A DNA stretch of 64,000 nt. It comes from Burkholderia ubonensis subsp. mesacidophila (lineage in GTDB: Bacteria > Pseudomonadota > Gammaproteobacteria > Burkholderiales > Burkholderiaceae). The DNA is taken from positions 186,001-250,000 of the forward strand of contig NZ_CP020737.1 of NCBI RefSeq assembly GCF_002097715.1, read 5' to 3'. This document shows, piece after piece, positions 53,527 through 63,407 of this stretch. Positions within the stretch are counted from its first letter, which is position 1, and the number at the start of each line of letters is the position of its first letter. Made by a program: the position numbers and the translations under genes. The notes beneath the pieces were generated by a model. The model searched no databases, had not been told where the DNA came from, and worked only from the letters and a program-made list of their open reading frames with translations.

Positions 53527-53904
53527 ATGATCCGAACCATTCTTGCCATCGACGACTCCGCGACCATGCGTGCGCTCCTGCAGGGGACGCTTGCCCAGGC
53601 CGGCTATGACGTGACGGTTGCGCCGGACGGCGAAGCCGGCTTCGACATGGCGGCCACCGTCGCGTACGACCTCGTGCTGACCGATCAGAACATGCCGCGC
53701 AAGAGCGGCCTCGAAGTGATCGCGGCGCTGCGCAAGCTGACCGCCTACGCGGACACCCCGATCCTCGTGCTGACGACCGAGGGCAGCGATGCGTTCAAGG
53801 CCGCGGCGCGCGATGCGGGCGCAACCGGCTGGATCGAGAAGCCTATCGATCCGGCCGTGCTGATCGACCTGGTCGCGACGCTGTCCGCGCCGGCCGATTC
53901 CTGA
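53527..53904 (+). CDS. CheY-like response regulator between motB and cheA
   Basis: A 125-residue single receiver domain. The phosphate acceptor is Asp53 (LTDQNMPRKSGLE), the acidic pair Asp9/Asp10 in AIDDSATMR, the switch Thr in LVLTTEG and the Lys in IEKPID. It differs from the operon's second CheY (61511-61909) by lacking the [15 protein letters not shown] surface. A phosphate sink or a regulator of another output is possible. It is 33 bases upstream of cheA. Confidence 0.9.
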   Translation: MIRTILAIDDSATMRALLQGTLAQAGYDVTVAPDGEAGFDMAATVAYDLVLTDQNMPRKSGLEVIAALRKLTAYADTPILVLTTEGSDAFKAAARDAGATGWIEKPIDPAVLIDLVATLSAPADS

Positions 53905-53937
53905 TTTGACCGCGACGACCTTATCCGGTGACCCGGC

Positions 53938-56142
53938 ATGACTCTCGACATCACTCAGTTCTACCAGACATTCTTCGATGAGGCGGACGAGCTGCTCGCG
54001 CAGATGGAGCAGCTGCTGCTGAATCTGGACGTCGACGCGCTCGATCCCGAGGATGGGGCGGCGATCTTCCGCGCCGCACATTCGATCAAGGGCGGCGCGG
54101 CGACCTTCGGCTTCACGGCGCTCACCGAAACGACGCACATCCTCGAATCGCTGCTTGACCGCGTGCGCAACCACGAGCTGAAGCTGACGAAGGAGATGGT
54201 CGACGTCTTCCTCGAGGCGAAGGACGTGCTGTCCGACCAGCTCGCCGACTACCGCGCGAGCGCGGAGCCCGATGCGGCAGCCGCCGCGGCGATCTGCGCG
54301 AAGCTCGAACGGCTGAAGACCGGCGGCGGCGCGGGCGAGCCGGCGGCAGCCGCTGCGCCTGCCGCACCGGAAGCGCCGGCCGCATCGGCGGGCGCCGGTG
54401 CGCCCGACCACGTCGTCGAACAGGCGTTCGAGGCCGCACACCCGGCCGCCGGCGCGGCGGCCGAACCCGCCGCGGCCGCGGACGCCGGCGGCCCGCACCT
54501 GAAGATCACGCTGTCCGGCGTCGATGCGAAGGACCGGGAGCTGCTCGCCGAGGAACTCGGCAATCTCGGCCACATCGTCGGCCGCGAGGAGGCCGGCGCC
54601 GACCTGACGCTGTGGCTGCAGTCGGACGTGTCGTCCGACGACATCGTCGCGGTGTGCTGCTTCGTGATCGACGACAGCCAGATCAAGATCGGCCGCGGCA
54701 CCGCGCCGGCCGCACCCGCGTCCGCTGACGCGCCGGCCGCCGCCGCGCAGCCCGCCGCAGCCCCGGCTGCGCCGGCCGCAGTAGCAGCAGCCGCGCCCGC
54801 GCCGGCCGCGCCCGCGCCGCAGGCTGCCGCACCGCAGGCAGCCCCGCAGGCCGCCGCCGAGCCGGCGCACGCGCCGCAGGCGCAGCCGCACCACGACGAC
54901 AAGCGCGCGCGTCCGGCCGCCGCGGCCGCATCGGGCGGCGAGGGCAGCTCGATCCGCGTCGGCGTCGAGAAGGTCGACCAGCTGATCAACCTGGTCGGCG
55001 AGCTCGTGATCACGCAGGCGATGCTCGCGGAAACGGCGAGCGCGTTCGACCCCGCGCTGCACGACCGTCTCTTCAACGGGATGGCGCAGCTCGAGCGCAA
55101 CGCGCGCGACCTGCAGGAAGCGGTGATGTCGATCCGGATGATGCCGATGGACTACGTGTTCAGCCGCTTCCCGCGGCTCGTGCGCGATCTCGCCGGCAAG
55201 CTCGGCAAGCAGGTCGAGCTCGTCACGTTCGGCCAGGCGACCGAACTCGACAAGAGCCTGATCGAGCGGATCATCGATCCGCTCACCCACCTCGTGCGCA
55301 ACAGCCTCGATCACGGGATCGAGACCGTCGACAAGCGGCGCGCGGCCGGCAAGGACGCGGTCGGCCAGCTCGTGCTGTCGGCCGCGCATCACGGCGGCAA
55401 CATCGTGATCGAGGTCAGCGACGACGGCGGCGGCCTGAACCGCGAGCGGATCCTCGCGAAGGCCGCGAAGCAGGGGATGCAGATTCCCGACAACATCAGC
55501 GACGACGAAGTGTGGCAGCTGATCTTCGCGCCGGGCTTCTCGACCGCCGAGACGGTGACCGACGTGTCGGGCCGCGGCGTCGGCATGGACGTCGTGAAGC
55601 GCAACATCCAGTCGATGGGCGGCCACGTCGAGATCTCGTCGCACGCCGGCAAGGGCACGACGACGCGCATCGTGCTGCCGCTCACGCTCGCGATCCTCGA
55701 CGGGATGTCGGTGAAGGTCGGCGGCGAGATCTTCATCCTGCCGCTCAATTTCGTGATGGAGTCGCTGCAGCCGTCCGCGGAAGACATCTACACGGTCGGC
55801 AACGGCGAGCGCGTGGTGCGCGTGCGCGGCGAATACCTGCCGCTCGTCGCGCTGCACGAGGTGTTCTCGGTGGACGACGCGCGCACCGACCCGACCCAGG
55901 GGATCGTCACGATCATGGAAACCGAGGGCCGCCGCTTCGCGATGCTGATCGACGAGCTGGTCGGCCAGCAGCAGGTGGTCGTGAAGAACCTCGAAACCAA
56001 CTACCGCAAGGTGCACGGCATCTCGGCAGCAACGATCCTCGGCGACGGCAGCGTCGCGCTGATCGTCGACGTCGCGGCGCTGAACCGCGAAACCCGTGCG
56101 ACGCATGGCGCCAATGCGGCAGCCGCGCTCGCGAATTTCTGA
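53938..56142 (+). CDS. cheA: Chemotaxis histidine kinase CheA
   Basis: A 734-residue CheA. P1 carries His48 in IFRAAHSIKGGAATFGF. P2-like residues lie at about 182-250 (LKITLSGVDAKDRELLAEEL) between long Ala/Pro linkers. P3 dimerisation is at about 335-400, P4 has NSLDHGIE, DDGGGLNRE and GRGVGMDVV, and P5 is the CheW-like C-terminus. It passes phosphate to CheY and CheB on receptor signals. The Ala/Pro linker (about 250-325) is long, which is common in Burkholderia. Confidence 0.97.
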   Translation: MTLDITQFYQTFFDEADELLAQMEQLLLNLDVDALDPEDGAAIFRAAHSIKGGAATFGFTALTETTHILESLLDRVRNHELKLTKEMVDVFLEAKDVLSDQLADYRASAEPDAAAAAAICAKLERLKTGGGAGEPAAAAAPAAPEAPAASAGAGAPDHVVEQAFEAAHPAAGAAAEPAAAADAGGPHLKITLSGVDAKDRELLAEELGNLGHIVGREEAGADLTLWLQSDVSSDDIVAVCCFVIDDSQIKIGRGTAPAAPASADAPAAAAQPAAAPAAPAAVAAAAPAPAAPAPQAAAPQAAPQAAAEPAHAPQAQPHHDDKRARPAAAAASGGEGSSIRVGVEKVDQLINLVGELVITQAMLAETASAFDPALHDRLFNGMAQLERNARDLQEAVMSIRMMPMDYVFSRFPRLVRDLAGKLGKQVELVTFGQATELDKSLIERIIDPLTHLVRNSLDHGIETVDKRRAAGKDAVGQLVLSAAHHGGNIVIEVSDDGGGLNRERILAKAAKQGMQIPDNISDDEVWQLIFAPGFSTAETVTDVSGRGVGMDVVKRNIQSMGGHVEISSHAGKGTTTRIVLPLTLAILDGMSVKVGGEIFILPLNFVMESLQPSAEDIYTVGNGERVVRVRGEYLPLVALHEVFSVDDARTDPTQGIVTIMETEGRRFAMLIDELVGQQQVVVKNLETNYRKVHGISAATILGDGSVALIVDVAALNRETRATHGANAAAALANF

Positions 56143-56172
56143 CTCTCGCCATTCAACTGATTGGGGGCAAAC

Positions 56173-56706
56173 GTGTCTGCTGAAGTCCAAATGATCAATC
56201 CGGCCGCGGCGAATGCGGCCACGAGCCGCCGCGACGCGGAGCATGGCGACGCGACGGGTCAGGAGTTCCTCGTCTTCACGCTCGGCGACGAGGAGTACGG
56301 GATCGACATCCTGAAGGTGCAGGAAATCCGCGGCTACGACAGCGTCACGCGCATCGCGAACGCGCCCGATTTCATCAAGGGCGTGATCAACCTGCGCGGG
56401 ATCATCGTGCCGATCGTCGACATGCGGATCAAGTTCCACCTGGGCCGCGTCGAGTACGACCACCAGACCGTCGTGATCATCCTGAACGTGTCGAACCGCG
56501 TGGTCGGGATGGTGGTCGACGGCGTGTCCGACGTGCTGACGCTGCAGACCGACGCGATCATGCCGGCGCCGGAATTCGGCGCGACGCTGACGACCGAGTA
56601 CCTGACGGGCCTCGGCACGGTCGACGGCCGGATGCTGATCCTGATGGACATCGAGAAGTTGATGTCGAGCCGGGAAATGGCGCTGATCGAGACGCTCGGC
56701 GTATAA
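56173..56706 (+). CDS. cheW: Chemotaxis coupling protein CheW
   Basis: A 177-residue CheW with [21 protein letters not shown] and [15 protein letters not shown], close to E. coli CheW over its length. The GTG at 56173 with GGGGG upstream is chosen; a TTG at 56161 would add four residues and lie on the ribosome site. It links receptors to CheA. Confidence 0.95.
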   Translation: MSAEVQMINPAAANAATSRRDAEHGDATGQEFLVFTLGDEEYGIDILKVQEIRGYDSVTRIANAPDFIKGVINLRGIIVPIVDMRIKFHLGRVEYDHQTVVIILNVSNRVVGMVVDGVSDVLTLQTDAIMPAPEFGATLTTEYLTGLGTVDGRMLILMDIEKLMSSREMALIETLGV

Positions 56707-56742
56707 GCGCGCCGGGCGCAAGGAATTTCGGGAGAACCTGCA

Positions 56743-58638
56743 ATGTTGCAAAACTGGTCGATCCGCACGACGCTCACGGCGGTCGGACTCATCCTCGCGT
56801 GCCTCGCCGCGGCGGTCGGCGGGCTCGGCCTCTATGCGCTCCATCACGCGAGCCGCTCGCTCGACGAGATCGCGCATAACGACCTGCCGGCGATCGCCTC
56901 GCTCGACGACACGTCGTCATATCTGCTGCGCGCCCGCGTGTCGCTCGACCGCTTCCGCTCGATGGCCGAAGGCGGCAATGCCGACGAGGCCGCCAAGGTG
57001 CTGGCGCGCGCGCAGGAGCTGTTCGCGAAGTCGACCCAGAACTGGCAGACGTTCCAGTCGACGCCGAAGAACGGCGTCGACCAGGCGCTTGTCGACGAGC
57101 TCGCCGCGCGCTACGCGACGATCGTCAAGGAAGGCATCGAGCCCGAGTTCGCGGCCGCGCGCGCGGGCGACATGGCGGCGTATCACGCGATCGCCGACAC
57201 GAAGATCAGCCCGATGTTCGTCGCGTACGACCAGGCGTCGTCGGCGGCCTTCAACGCGCTGCAGGCACGCGCGGAAGCAAGCCAGGGCGCGACGCAGTCG
57301 CGCATTGCGCTGATGATCGCGCTGATCACGGCCGGCATCGCGCTGTCGCTCGTGATGGTGGTCGCCATTCGCTTCGCGCTGCGCGGGCTGATCATCCAGC
57401 CGCTCGAGCAGGCGGTCACGCACTTCGAGCGCATCGCCGCGGGCGACCTCACCGAGCCGGTGCAGGTCCAGAGCACGAACGAGATCGGGCGCCTGTTCGG
57501 CGGCATCCGGCGGATGCAGGACGCGGTCACGACGATGGTGCAGTCCGTGCATCGCGGCGCGGAGTCGATCGACGTCGGCGCGCGCGAGATCGCCACCGGC
57601 AACACCGACCTGTCGCAGCGCACGGAAGAGCAGGCCGCGTCGCTGCAGGAAACCGCGTCGAGCATGGAGCAGCTGACCGGCACCGTGCGGCAGAACGCCG
57701 AGAACGCGCGCCAGGCGAGCCAGCTCGCGGTCAACGCGTCGGACATCGCGACGCAGGGCGGCGACGTGGTCGGCCAGGTGGTCGACACGATGCAGGACAT
57801 CGCGACGAGCTCGGGCAAGGTCGTCGACATCATCGGCACCATCGAAGGCATCGCGTTCCAGACCAACATCCTCGCGCTGAACGCGGCGGTGGAAGCGGCG
57901 CGCGCCGGCGAGCAGGGCCGCGGCTTCGCGGTCGTCGCGGGCGAGGTGCGCTCGCTCGCGCAGCGCAGCGCGACCGCCGCGAAGGAAATCAAGCAGCTGA
58001 TCGGCGATTCCGCCGACAAGGTGCAAAGCGGCTCCGAGCTCGTCGCGCGCGCCGGCTCGACGATGGACGAGATCGTGCAGGCCGTGCGCCGCGTGACCGA
58101 CATCATGGGCGAGATCAGCGCCGCGTCCGAAGAGCAGTCGACCGGCATCGAGCAGGTCAACCGCGCGGTCGGCCAGATGGACGCCGTCACGCAGCAGAAC
58201 GCGGCGCTCGTCGAGCAGGCCGCGGCCGCCGCCGCGTCGCTCGAGGAGCAGACGCGTCAGATGAAGGCGGTCGTGTCCGGCTGGCGCGTGATCGGCGGCA
58301 TCGCGCATGCGGCCGCGCCCGTGCGGTCCGCACCGCCCGCGCTGCCCGCCGCGCGTCCGGCGCCGCAGCCGGCCGCCGTGCCGGCGCTGCCGCACGCGGC
58401 ATCCGCACACAAGCATGAACCGCAGCCCGTGAAGCGCGCCGCGCTCGCCGCCGAACCGAGGGCGTCGTCGGGCAACGCGCCGGCAGCGGGCGGCTATGCG
58501 CCGCGCGTCGCGAAGCCGGCCGCCGCGAAGCCTGCCGCGCCGGCGGCGAAGCCCGCGCTCGTGCGGCCCGCGCTGTCCGGCGAGAAGCCGGCGCCCGCGG
58601 CTGCCGGCAGGTCCGACGACGATTGGGAGACCTTCTAA
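56743..58638 (+). CDS. Methyl-accepting chemotaxis protein of the che operon
   Basis: A 631-residue receptor with membrane segments near residues 12-34 and 190-212. A four-helix periplasmic domain lies between them ([33 protein letters not shown] is of TarH type), followed by HAMP (213-268) and the signalling tip [37 protein letters not shown] Pro/Ala linker leads to the final DDDWETF pentapeptide tether for CheR/CheB. It is similar to Tar/Tsr; the ligand cannot be told. Confidence 0.94.
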   Translation: MLQNWSIRTTLTAVGLILACLAAAVGGLGLYALHHASRSLDEIAHNDLPAIASLDDTSSYLLRARVSLDRFRSMAEGGNADEAAKVLARAQELFAKSTQNWQTFQSTPKNGVDQALVDELAARYATIVKEGIEPEFAAARAGDMAAYHAIADTKISPMFVAYDQASSAAFNALQARAEASQGATQSRIALMIALITAGIALSLVMVVAIRFALRGLIIQPLEQAVTHFERIAAGDLTEPVQVQSTNEIGRLFGGIRRMQDAVTTMVQSVHRGAESIDVGAREIATGNTDLSQRTEEQAASLQETASSMEQLTGTVRQNAENARQASQLAVNASDIATQGGDVVGQVVDTMQDIATSSGKVVDIIGTIEGIAFQTNILALNAAVEAARAGEQGRGFAVVAGEVRSLAQRSATAAKEIKQLIGDSADKVQSGSELVARAGSTMDEIVQAVRRVTDIMGEISAASEEQSTGIEQVNRAVGQMDAVTQQNAALVEQAAAAAASLEEQTRQMKAVVSGWRVIGGIAHAAAPVRSAPPALPAARPAPQPAAVPALPHAASAHKHEPQPVKRAALAAEPRASSGNAPAAGGYAPRVAKPAAAKPAAPAAKPALVRPALSGEKPAPAAAGRSDDDWETF

Positions 58639-58641
58639 GCC

Positions 58642-59607
58642 ATGTTGACCGCGCGCGCTCCGCATCGTGCCGAACCCCAGGACGCATCGCCACGGGCTGG
58701 TGAAGCCGGGCGCGACTTCGCGTTCACGGCCGCCGACTTCGCGCGCATCCGCACGCTGATCCACCAGCGCGCGGGGATTTCGCTGTCCGAGCACAAGCGC
58801 GACATGGCGTACAGCCGGCTCGCGCGCCGGCTGCGCGCACGCGGTCTCGACACGTTCCGCGACTATCTCGACCAGCTCGAGCGGGAGGACGATCCCGTCG
58901 AGTGGGAGGCCTTCACCAACGCGCTGACGACGAACCTCACCGCGTTCTTCCGCGAGGCGCATCACTTCCCGATCCTCGCCGATTTCGTGAAGGGCCGCGA
59001 CGCGCCGGTGTCGGTGTGGTGCTCGGCCGCGTCGACCGGCGAGGAGCCGTATTCGATCGCGATCACGCTGATCGAGGCGCTCGGCGACTCGGCGGCGCGC
59101 AGCGCGTCGATCCTCGCGACCGACCTCGACACGCAGGTGCTCGCGAAGGCCGAGGCCGGCATCTACACGTACGACCAGGTCAAGCACCTGTCGCCGGAGC
59201 GCCTGAAGCGCTTCTTCCTGAAAGGCACGGGCGCGCAGGCCGGCCGCGTGAAGGTGCGCCCGGAGCTGCGCGCGATGATCCGCTTCGAGCAGCTCAACCT
59301 GACCGATGCCGACTACGGGATCGGCAAGCCGTTCGACGCGATCTTCTGCCGCAACGTGATGATCTACTTCGACAAGCCGACGCAGGGGCAGGTGCTGTCC
59401 CGCTTCGAGCCGCTCGTGAAGCCGGGCGGCCTGCTGTTCGCCGGCCACTCGGAGAACTTCACGTACGTCACGCAGGCATTCCGGCTGCGCGGCCAGACGG
59501 TCTATGAACTGACGCGCGACACGTCGCGCCTGGCCGCGTCGGGCGGCGGCGCGCCGCGCGCGCGCCTGAGCGGGGCCGCGACGCCGGCCGTCGGGGAACG
59601 CCGATGA
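58642..59607 (+). CDS. cheR: Chemotaxis receptor methyltransferase CheR
   Basis: A 321-residue CheR. The N-terminal helical domain has [40 protein letters not shown], and the SAM domain has [17 protein letters not shown] and [15 protein letters not shown]. It methylates receptor glutamates with SAM and is tethered by the WETF tails of receptors. It starts three bases after the receptor gene and overlaps cheD. Confidence 0.96.
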   Translation: MLTARAPHRAEPQDASPRAGEAGRDFAFTAADFARIRTLIHQRAGISLSEHKRDMAYSRLARRLRARGLDTFRDYLDQLEREDDPVEWEAFTNALTTNLTAFFREAHHFPILADFVKGRDAPVSVWCSAASTGEEPYSIAITLIEALGDSAARSASILATDLDTQVLAKAEAGIYTYDQVKHLSPERLKRFFLKGTGAQAGRVKVRPELRAMIRFEQLNLTDADYGIGKPFDAIFCRNVMIYFDKPTQGQVLSRFEPLVKPGGLLFAGHSENFTYVTQAFRLRGQTVYELTRDTSRLAASGGGAPRARLSGAATPAVGERR

Positions 59608-60353
59608 GTGCGCTGCCGATCGCGACCAACCGCTACTTCGACAACCACTTCGGCCTGCCGGGCGTGAAGCTGTTGCCGAACGAGTTCTATACGACCCACG
59701 ACGACATGGTGCTGATGACCGTGCTCGGCTCGTGCGTGGCCGCGTGCCTGCACGATCCGTACGCGGGCATCGGCGGGATGAACCACTTCATGCTGCCCGA
59801 CGACGGCGCGGACGCGTGCGCGGCCGCGTCCGAGTCGATGCGCTACGGCGCCTACGCGATGGAAGTGCTGATCAACGAAATGATCAAGGCGGGCGGCCGG
59901 CGCGAGCGCTTCGAGGCGAAGGTGTTCGGCGGCGCGGCCGTGCTCGCCGGCATGACGACGATCAACATCGGCGACCGCAATGCGGACTTCGTGCGCCGCT
60001 ATCTCGCGCTGGAGCGCATCCGGATCACGGCGGAAGACCTGCAGGGCGTGCATCCTCGCAAGGTCGCGTTCATGCCGCATTCGGGGCGCGCGGCGGTGAA
60101 GAAGCTGCGCCTGCAGGTGCACGGCGTCACGGAGCGCGAAGCCGCGCTCGCGCACTCGGCGGAACGCGCCGCGCGGCCCCGCCCGCACGTCGAGCTGTTC
60201 AGCGCGCCGGCGAAGCGGCCCGCGCCGGGCCAGTCCGGTGGGGTCTCACTCGCGAAACAGCCGGGCGCGGCCCAGCCGGCGCGTGCGCGCATCGAGCTGT
60301 TCGGCGCGCGCAGCGGCGCAGGCGGCCCGTTCGCCCAGACGATATCGAAATAG
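59604..60353 (+). CDS. cheD: Chemoreceptor glutamine deamidase CheD
   Basis: A 249-residue CheD. The catalytic Cys is in [16 protein letters not shown], the His in [11 protein letters not shown] and the Thr in [16 protein letters not shown]. It deamidates receptor glutamines to create methylation sites. The C-terminal 70 residues are an Ala/Pro-rich extension with two ELFSAP/ELFGAR repeats, longer than the usual family length (about 160-200). The start overlaps the end of cheR by 4 bases. Confidence 0.94.
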   Translation: MSALPIATNRYFDNHFGLPGVKLLPNEFYTTHDDMVLMTVLGSCVAACLHDPYAGIGGMNHFMLPDDGADACAAASESMRYGAYAMEVLINEMIKAGGRRERFEAKVFGGAAVLAGMTTINIGDRNADFVRRYLALERIRITAEDLQGVHPRKVAFMPHSGRAAVKKLRLQVHGVTEREAALAHSAERAARPRPHVELFSAPAKRPAPGQSGGVSLAKQPGAAQPARARIELFGARSGAGGPFAQTISK

Positions 60354-60370
60354 CAGGAGGCAAGAACGCA

Positions 60371-61447
60371 GTGCAAAAGATCCAAGTATTGTGCGTCGAC
60401 GATTCGGCGCTGATTCGCAGCCTGATGACCGAGATCATCAACGCCCAGCCCGACATGGAAGTGTGCGCGACCGCGCCGGATCCGCTCGTCGCGCGCGATC
60501 TCATCAAGCAGCACAATCCGGACGTCCTGACGCTCGACGTCGAAATGCCGCGCATGGATGGGCTCGACTTCCTCGAGAAGCTGATGCGCCTGCGGCCGAT
60601 GCCGGTCGTGATGGTGTCGTCGCTGACCGAGCGCGGCTCGGAAATCACGCTGCGCGCGCTCGAGCTGGGCGCCGTCGACTTCGTCACGAAGCCGCGTGTC
60701 GGCATCCGCGACGGAATGCTCGACTACGCGGAGAAGCTCGCCGACAAGATCCGCGCGGCGTCGCGCGCCCGCGTCCGGCAGGCGCCGCAGCCGCAGGCCG
60801 CGGCCGCACGCGCGGCGAGCGGCCATCCGACTGCGCCGATGCTCAACAATCCGCTCGTCAGTACCGAAAAGCTGATCATCGTCGGCGCGTCGACGGGCGG
60901 CACCGAGGCGATCCGCGAAGTGCTGACGCCGCTGCCGCCGGATGCACCGGCGGTGCTGATCGCGCAGCACATGCCGCCCGGCTTCACGAAGTCGTTCGCG
61001 CAGCGCCTGAACGGCCTGTGCCGGATCGCGGTGAAGGAAGCCGAGCACGGTGAACGGGTGCTGCCCGGCCACGCGTACATCGCGCCCGGCCACGCGCACT
61101 TGCTGCTGGCCCGCAGCGGCGCGAACTACATCGCGCAGCTGTCCGACGAGCCGCCGGTCAACCGGCACCGGCCGTCGGTCGACGTGCTGTTCCGCTCGGC
61201 GGCGACGCACGCCGGCAAGAACGCGATCGGCGTGATCCTGACCGGGATGGGCCGCGACGGCGCGGCCGGCCTGCTGGAGATGAAGCGCGCGGGCGCTTAC
61301 ACGTTCGCGCAGGACGAGGCGAGCTGCATCGTGTTCGGGATGCCGCGCGAGGCGATCGCGCTGGGCGGCGCGGAAGAAATCGTGCCGCTCGCCGACATGA
61401 GCCGCCGCGTGATGTCGCGCCTCGCGGATCGCGTGCAGCGCGTATAA
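60371..61447 (+). CDS. cheB: Chemotaxis response regulator methylesterase CheB
   Basis: A 358-residue CheB. The receiver domain has acidic Asp10/Asp11 and phosphate-accepting Asp56 ([18 protein letters not shown]). The methylesterase domain has the catalytic triad in GASTGGTEA (Ser), QHMPPGFT (His) and [10 protein letters not shown] (Asp). It removes methyl groups from receptors when phosphorylated by CheA. The GTG at 60371 has GGAGG 11 bases upstream; the open frame upstream belongs to the cheD region. Confidence 0.96.
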   Translation: MQKIQVLCVDDSALIRSLMTEIINAQPDMEVCATAPDPLVARDLIKQHNPDVLTLDVEMPRMDGLDFLEKLMRLRPMPVVMVSSLTERGSEITLRALELGAVDFVTKPRVGIRDGMLDYAEKLADKIRAASRARVRQAPQPQAAAARAASGHPTAPMLNNPLVSTEKLIIVGASTGGTEAIREVLTPLPPDAPAVLIAQHMPPGFTKSFAQRLNGLCRIAVKEAEHGERVLPGHAYIAPGHAHLLLARSGANYIAQLSDEPPVNRHRPSVDVLFRSAATHAGKNAIGVILTGMGRDGAAGLLEMKRAGAYTFAQDEASCIVFGMPREAIALGGAEEIVPLADMSRRVMSRLADRVQRV

Positions 61448-61510
61448 GGAATTGTGCCGGACGCGCGCTATCATGCACGCGTTTCGACGAAACGAATCTG
61501 GAAAGGAACA

Positions 61511-61909
61511 ATGATGGACAAGAGCATGAAAATCCTGGTGGTGGACGACTTCCCGACGATGCGCCGGATTGTCCGCAACCTGCTCAAGGAACTGGGCTAC
61601 ACGAACGTCGACGAGGCGGAGGACGGCGCGGCCGGTCTCGCGCGGCTGCGCGGCGGCGGCTTCGACTTCGTGATCTCCGACTGGAACATGCCGAACCTCG
61701 ACGGCCTCGCGATGCTGAAGGAAATCCGCGCGGACGCGACGCTCACGCACCTGCCGGTGCTGATGGTCACGGCCGAGTCGAAGAAGGAGAACATCATCGC
61801 GGCGGCGCAGGCCGGCGCGAGCGGCTATGTCGTGAAGCCGTTCACGGCGGCGGTGCTCGACGAGAAGCTGAGCAAGATCATCGAGAAGATGGCGAAGACC
61901 GGGAGCTGA
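61511..61909 (+). CDS. cheY: Chemotaxis response regulator CheY
   Basis: A 132-residue CheY. Residues: Asp12/Asp13, phosphate acceptor Asp57 ([19 protein letters not shown]), Thr in LMVTAES and Lys in [11 protein letters not shown]. It is close to E. coli CheY over its length and binds FliM to change motor direction. AAAGGA lies three bases before the first ATG and six before the second (61514), so either may be used. It is followed directly by cheZ. Confidence 0.95.
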   Translation: MMDKSMKILVVDDFPTMRRIVRNLLKELGYTNVDEAEDGAAGLARLRGGGFDFVISDWNMPNLDGLAMLKEIRADATLTHLPVLMVTAESKKENIIAAAQAGASGYVVKPFTAAVLDEKLSKIIEKMAKTGS

Positions 61910-61910
61910 C

Positions 61911-62633
61911 GTGAACGAGCCGATCCACGCGGCGATGGCGGGCGCGGGCTTTGCCGCCGACAGCCATCCCGAAGGCGCCGACCTGGCGGCCGACCGCATC
62001 CTCGCGCGCATTGGCTCCGTCACGCGCGCGCTGCGCGACTCGATGCGCGAGCTCGGACTCGACAAGCACGTCGAGCGCGCGGCGGAAGCCGTGCCGGACG
62101 CGCGCGACCGGCTGCGCTACGTCGCGACGATGACCGAGCAGGCGGCCGAGCGCGTGCTGACCGCGATCGAGGTCGCGAAGCCGATGCAGGAGCGCATGCA
62201 GAACGAGGCCGAGGCGCTCGACGCGCGCTGGGCGCAGTGGTACGCGGCGCCGATCGAGCGCGCGGAGGTCCGCGAGCTGATGGACGACACGCGCTCGTTC
62301 CTGCGCGCGCTGCCGGACGCGACGTCCGCGACCAGCGCGCAGCTGCTCGAGATCATGCTCGCGCAGGACTTCCAGGACCTGACCGGGCAGGTGATCAAGA
62401 AGATCATGGACATGGTCTACCTGATCGAGCAGCAGCTCCTGACCGTGCTGGTCGAGAACATCGCGCCGGAGCGGCGCGAGCAGTTCGCGGCGTTCGCGGC
62501 CGAGCAGGTGATGAGCAGCACCGGCAGCCCCGAATCGCTGCTGAACGGCCCGCAGATCAACCCGGAAGGCAAGACCGACGTCGTCCAGGACCAGGCGCAG
62601 GTCGACGATCTGCTCGCAAGCCTCGGCTTCTGA
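61911..62633 (+). CDS. cheZ: CheY phosphatase CheZ
   Basis: A 240-residue CheZ. The conserved part [27 protein letters not shown] carries the Gln that dephosphorylates CheY, and the C-terminal end ([17 protein letters not shown]) is the CheY-binding helix. It starts at a GTG (61911) right after the cheY stop. It is the last gene of the che operon. Confidence 0.94.
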   Translation: MNEPIHAAMAGAGFAADSHPEGADLAADRILARIGSVTRALRDSMRELGLDKHVERAAEAVPDARDRLRYVATMTEQAAERVLTAIEVAKPMQERMQNEAEALDARWAQWYAAPIERAEVRELMDDTRSFLRALPDATSATSAQLLEIMLAQDFQDLTGQVIKKIMDMVYLIEQQLLTVLVENIAPERREQFAAFAAEQVMSSTGSPESLLNGPQINPEGKTDVVQDQAQVDDLLASLGF

Positions 62634-62739
62634 CCTTCCCGAGGGCGCGCCGTCCGGCGCCGCCCGCCCGGGCCTCGCGCGGCGGCCGCTCCGGCGGCTC
62701 CCCGGCGGCACGGCCCCGGGCGAATCCTCATGCGCGCCG

Positions 62740-62770
62740 TTGACACTTGGTTACACTCCGCAGGCATACT
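62740..62770 (+). promoter_or_regulatory. Candidate promoter of the DUF2844-DUF3443 pair
   Basis: TTGACA (62740-62745) is a perfect -35. CATACT (62765-62770) is a fair -10, but the spacer is 19 bases. It is the only clear candidate between cheZ and the next genes. Confidence 0.4.
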
Positions 62771-62889
62771 ACGCTTCAAGCTGTATCAGAATCACCGTTC
62801 GTCGGTTTGTCTGACACGACATGACGCGATGGCGTCGCGGTTCGCACCGCGCTCGCCGTCGACAACGAGGCAAGTCCCTGGGGGGGAAC

Positions 62890-63393
62890 GTGAACCTGAA
62901 ACGTCTGGGCTGTGCCGTTGCGTGCGCGACGGCCTCGATGGGCGTGCTGTGGAGCATCCACGCGCACGCGGAACTGGGCGGCGCGCCGATGTCGCCGCCG
63001 GCGGACGATCGCACCGCCACCGTGCGCGCGCTGCAGCGCGCGATGCGCTCGGCCGACGGCTCGTCGGCGAGCGCGGCCGCCTACACCGTGCGCGAGCTCT
63101 CGGTCGCATCCGGCACCGTGATCCGCGAATACACGTCCGCCGCCGGCACCGTGTTCGGCGTCGCGTGGCGCGGCCCGACGATGCCCGATTTCGGCCAGGT
63201 GTTCGGCAGCTATCTTCCGCAGTACAAGGCCGGCGTCGAAGCGGCGCACGCGGCGCGCGGCTGGCGCGCGCCCGTGTCGGTCGACTCGAGCGCCATCGTG
63301 ATCCGGACGGGCGGCCACATGGGCTCGTTCTCGGGGCAAGCCTGGCTGCCGCAGGCGCTGCCTGCCGGCGTGACCGGCAACGACATCCAGTGA
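62890..63393 (+). CDS. Secreted DUF2844 family protein
   Basis: A 167-residue protein. The GTG at 62890 (GGGGGGAAC upstream) gives an N-terminal signal peptide (LKRLGCAVACATASMGVLWSIHAHA, cut after AHA) followed by ELGGAP. The core YTVRELSVASGTVIREYTSAAGTVFGVAWRGP is the DUF2844 signature. It should be periplasmic or secreted. It is paired with the DUF3443 gene, a linkage I know from Burkholderia; the function of neither is established. Confidence 0.85.
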   Translation: MNLKRLGCAVACATASMGVLWSIHAHAELGGAPMSPPADDRTATVRALQRAMRSADGSSASAAAYTVRELSVASGTVIREYTSAAGTVFGVAWRGPTMPDFGQVFGSYLPQYKAGVEAAHAARGWRAPVSVDSSAIVIRTGGHMGSFSGQAWLPQALPAGVTGNDIQ

Positions 63394-63407
63394 CCGGGAG
63401 AGTGATC

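Noticed and set aside
53329..56877. Very long open frame opposite cheA
   Set aside because: It runs antisense to an unmistakable cheA and neighbours, and its translation is Arg/Asp/His-rich as expected of the reverse strand of a high-GC gene.
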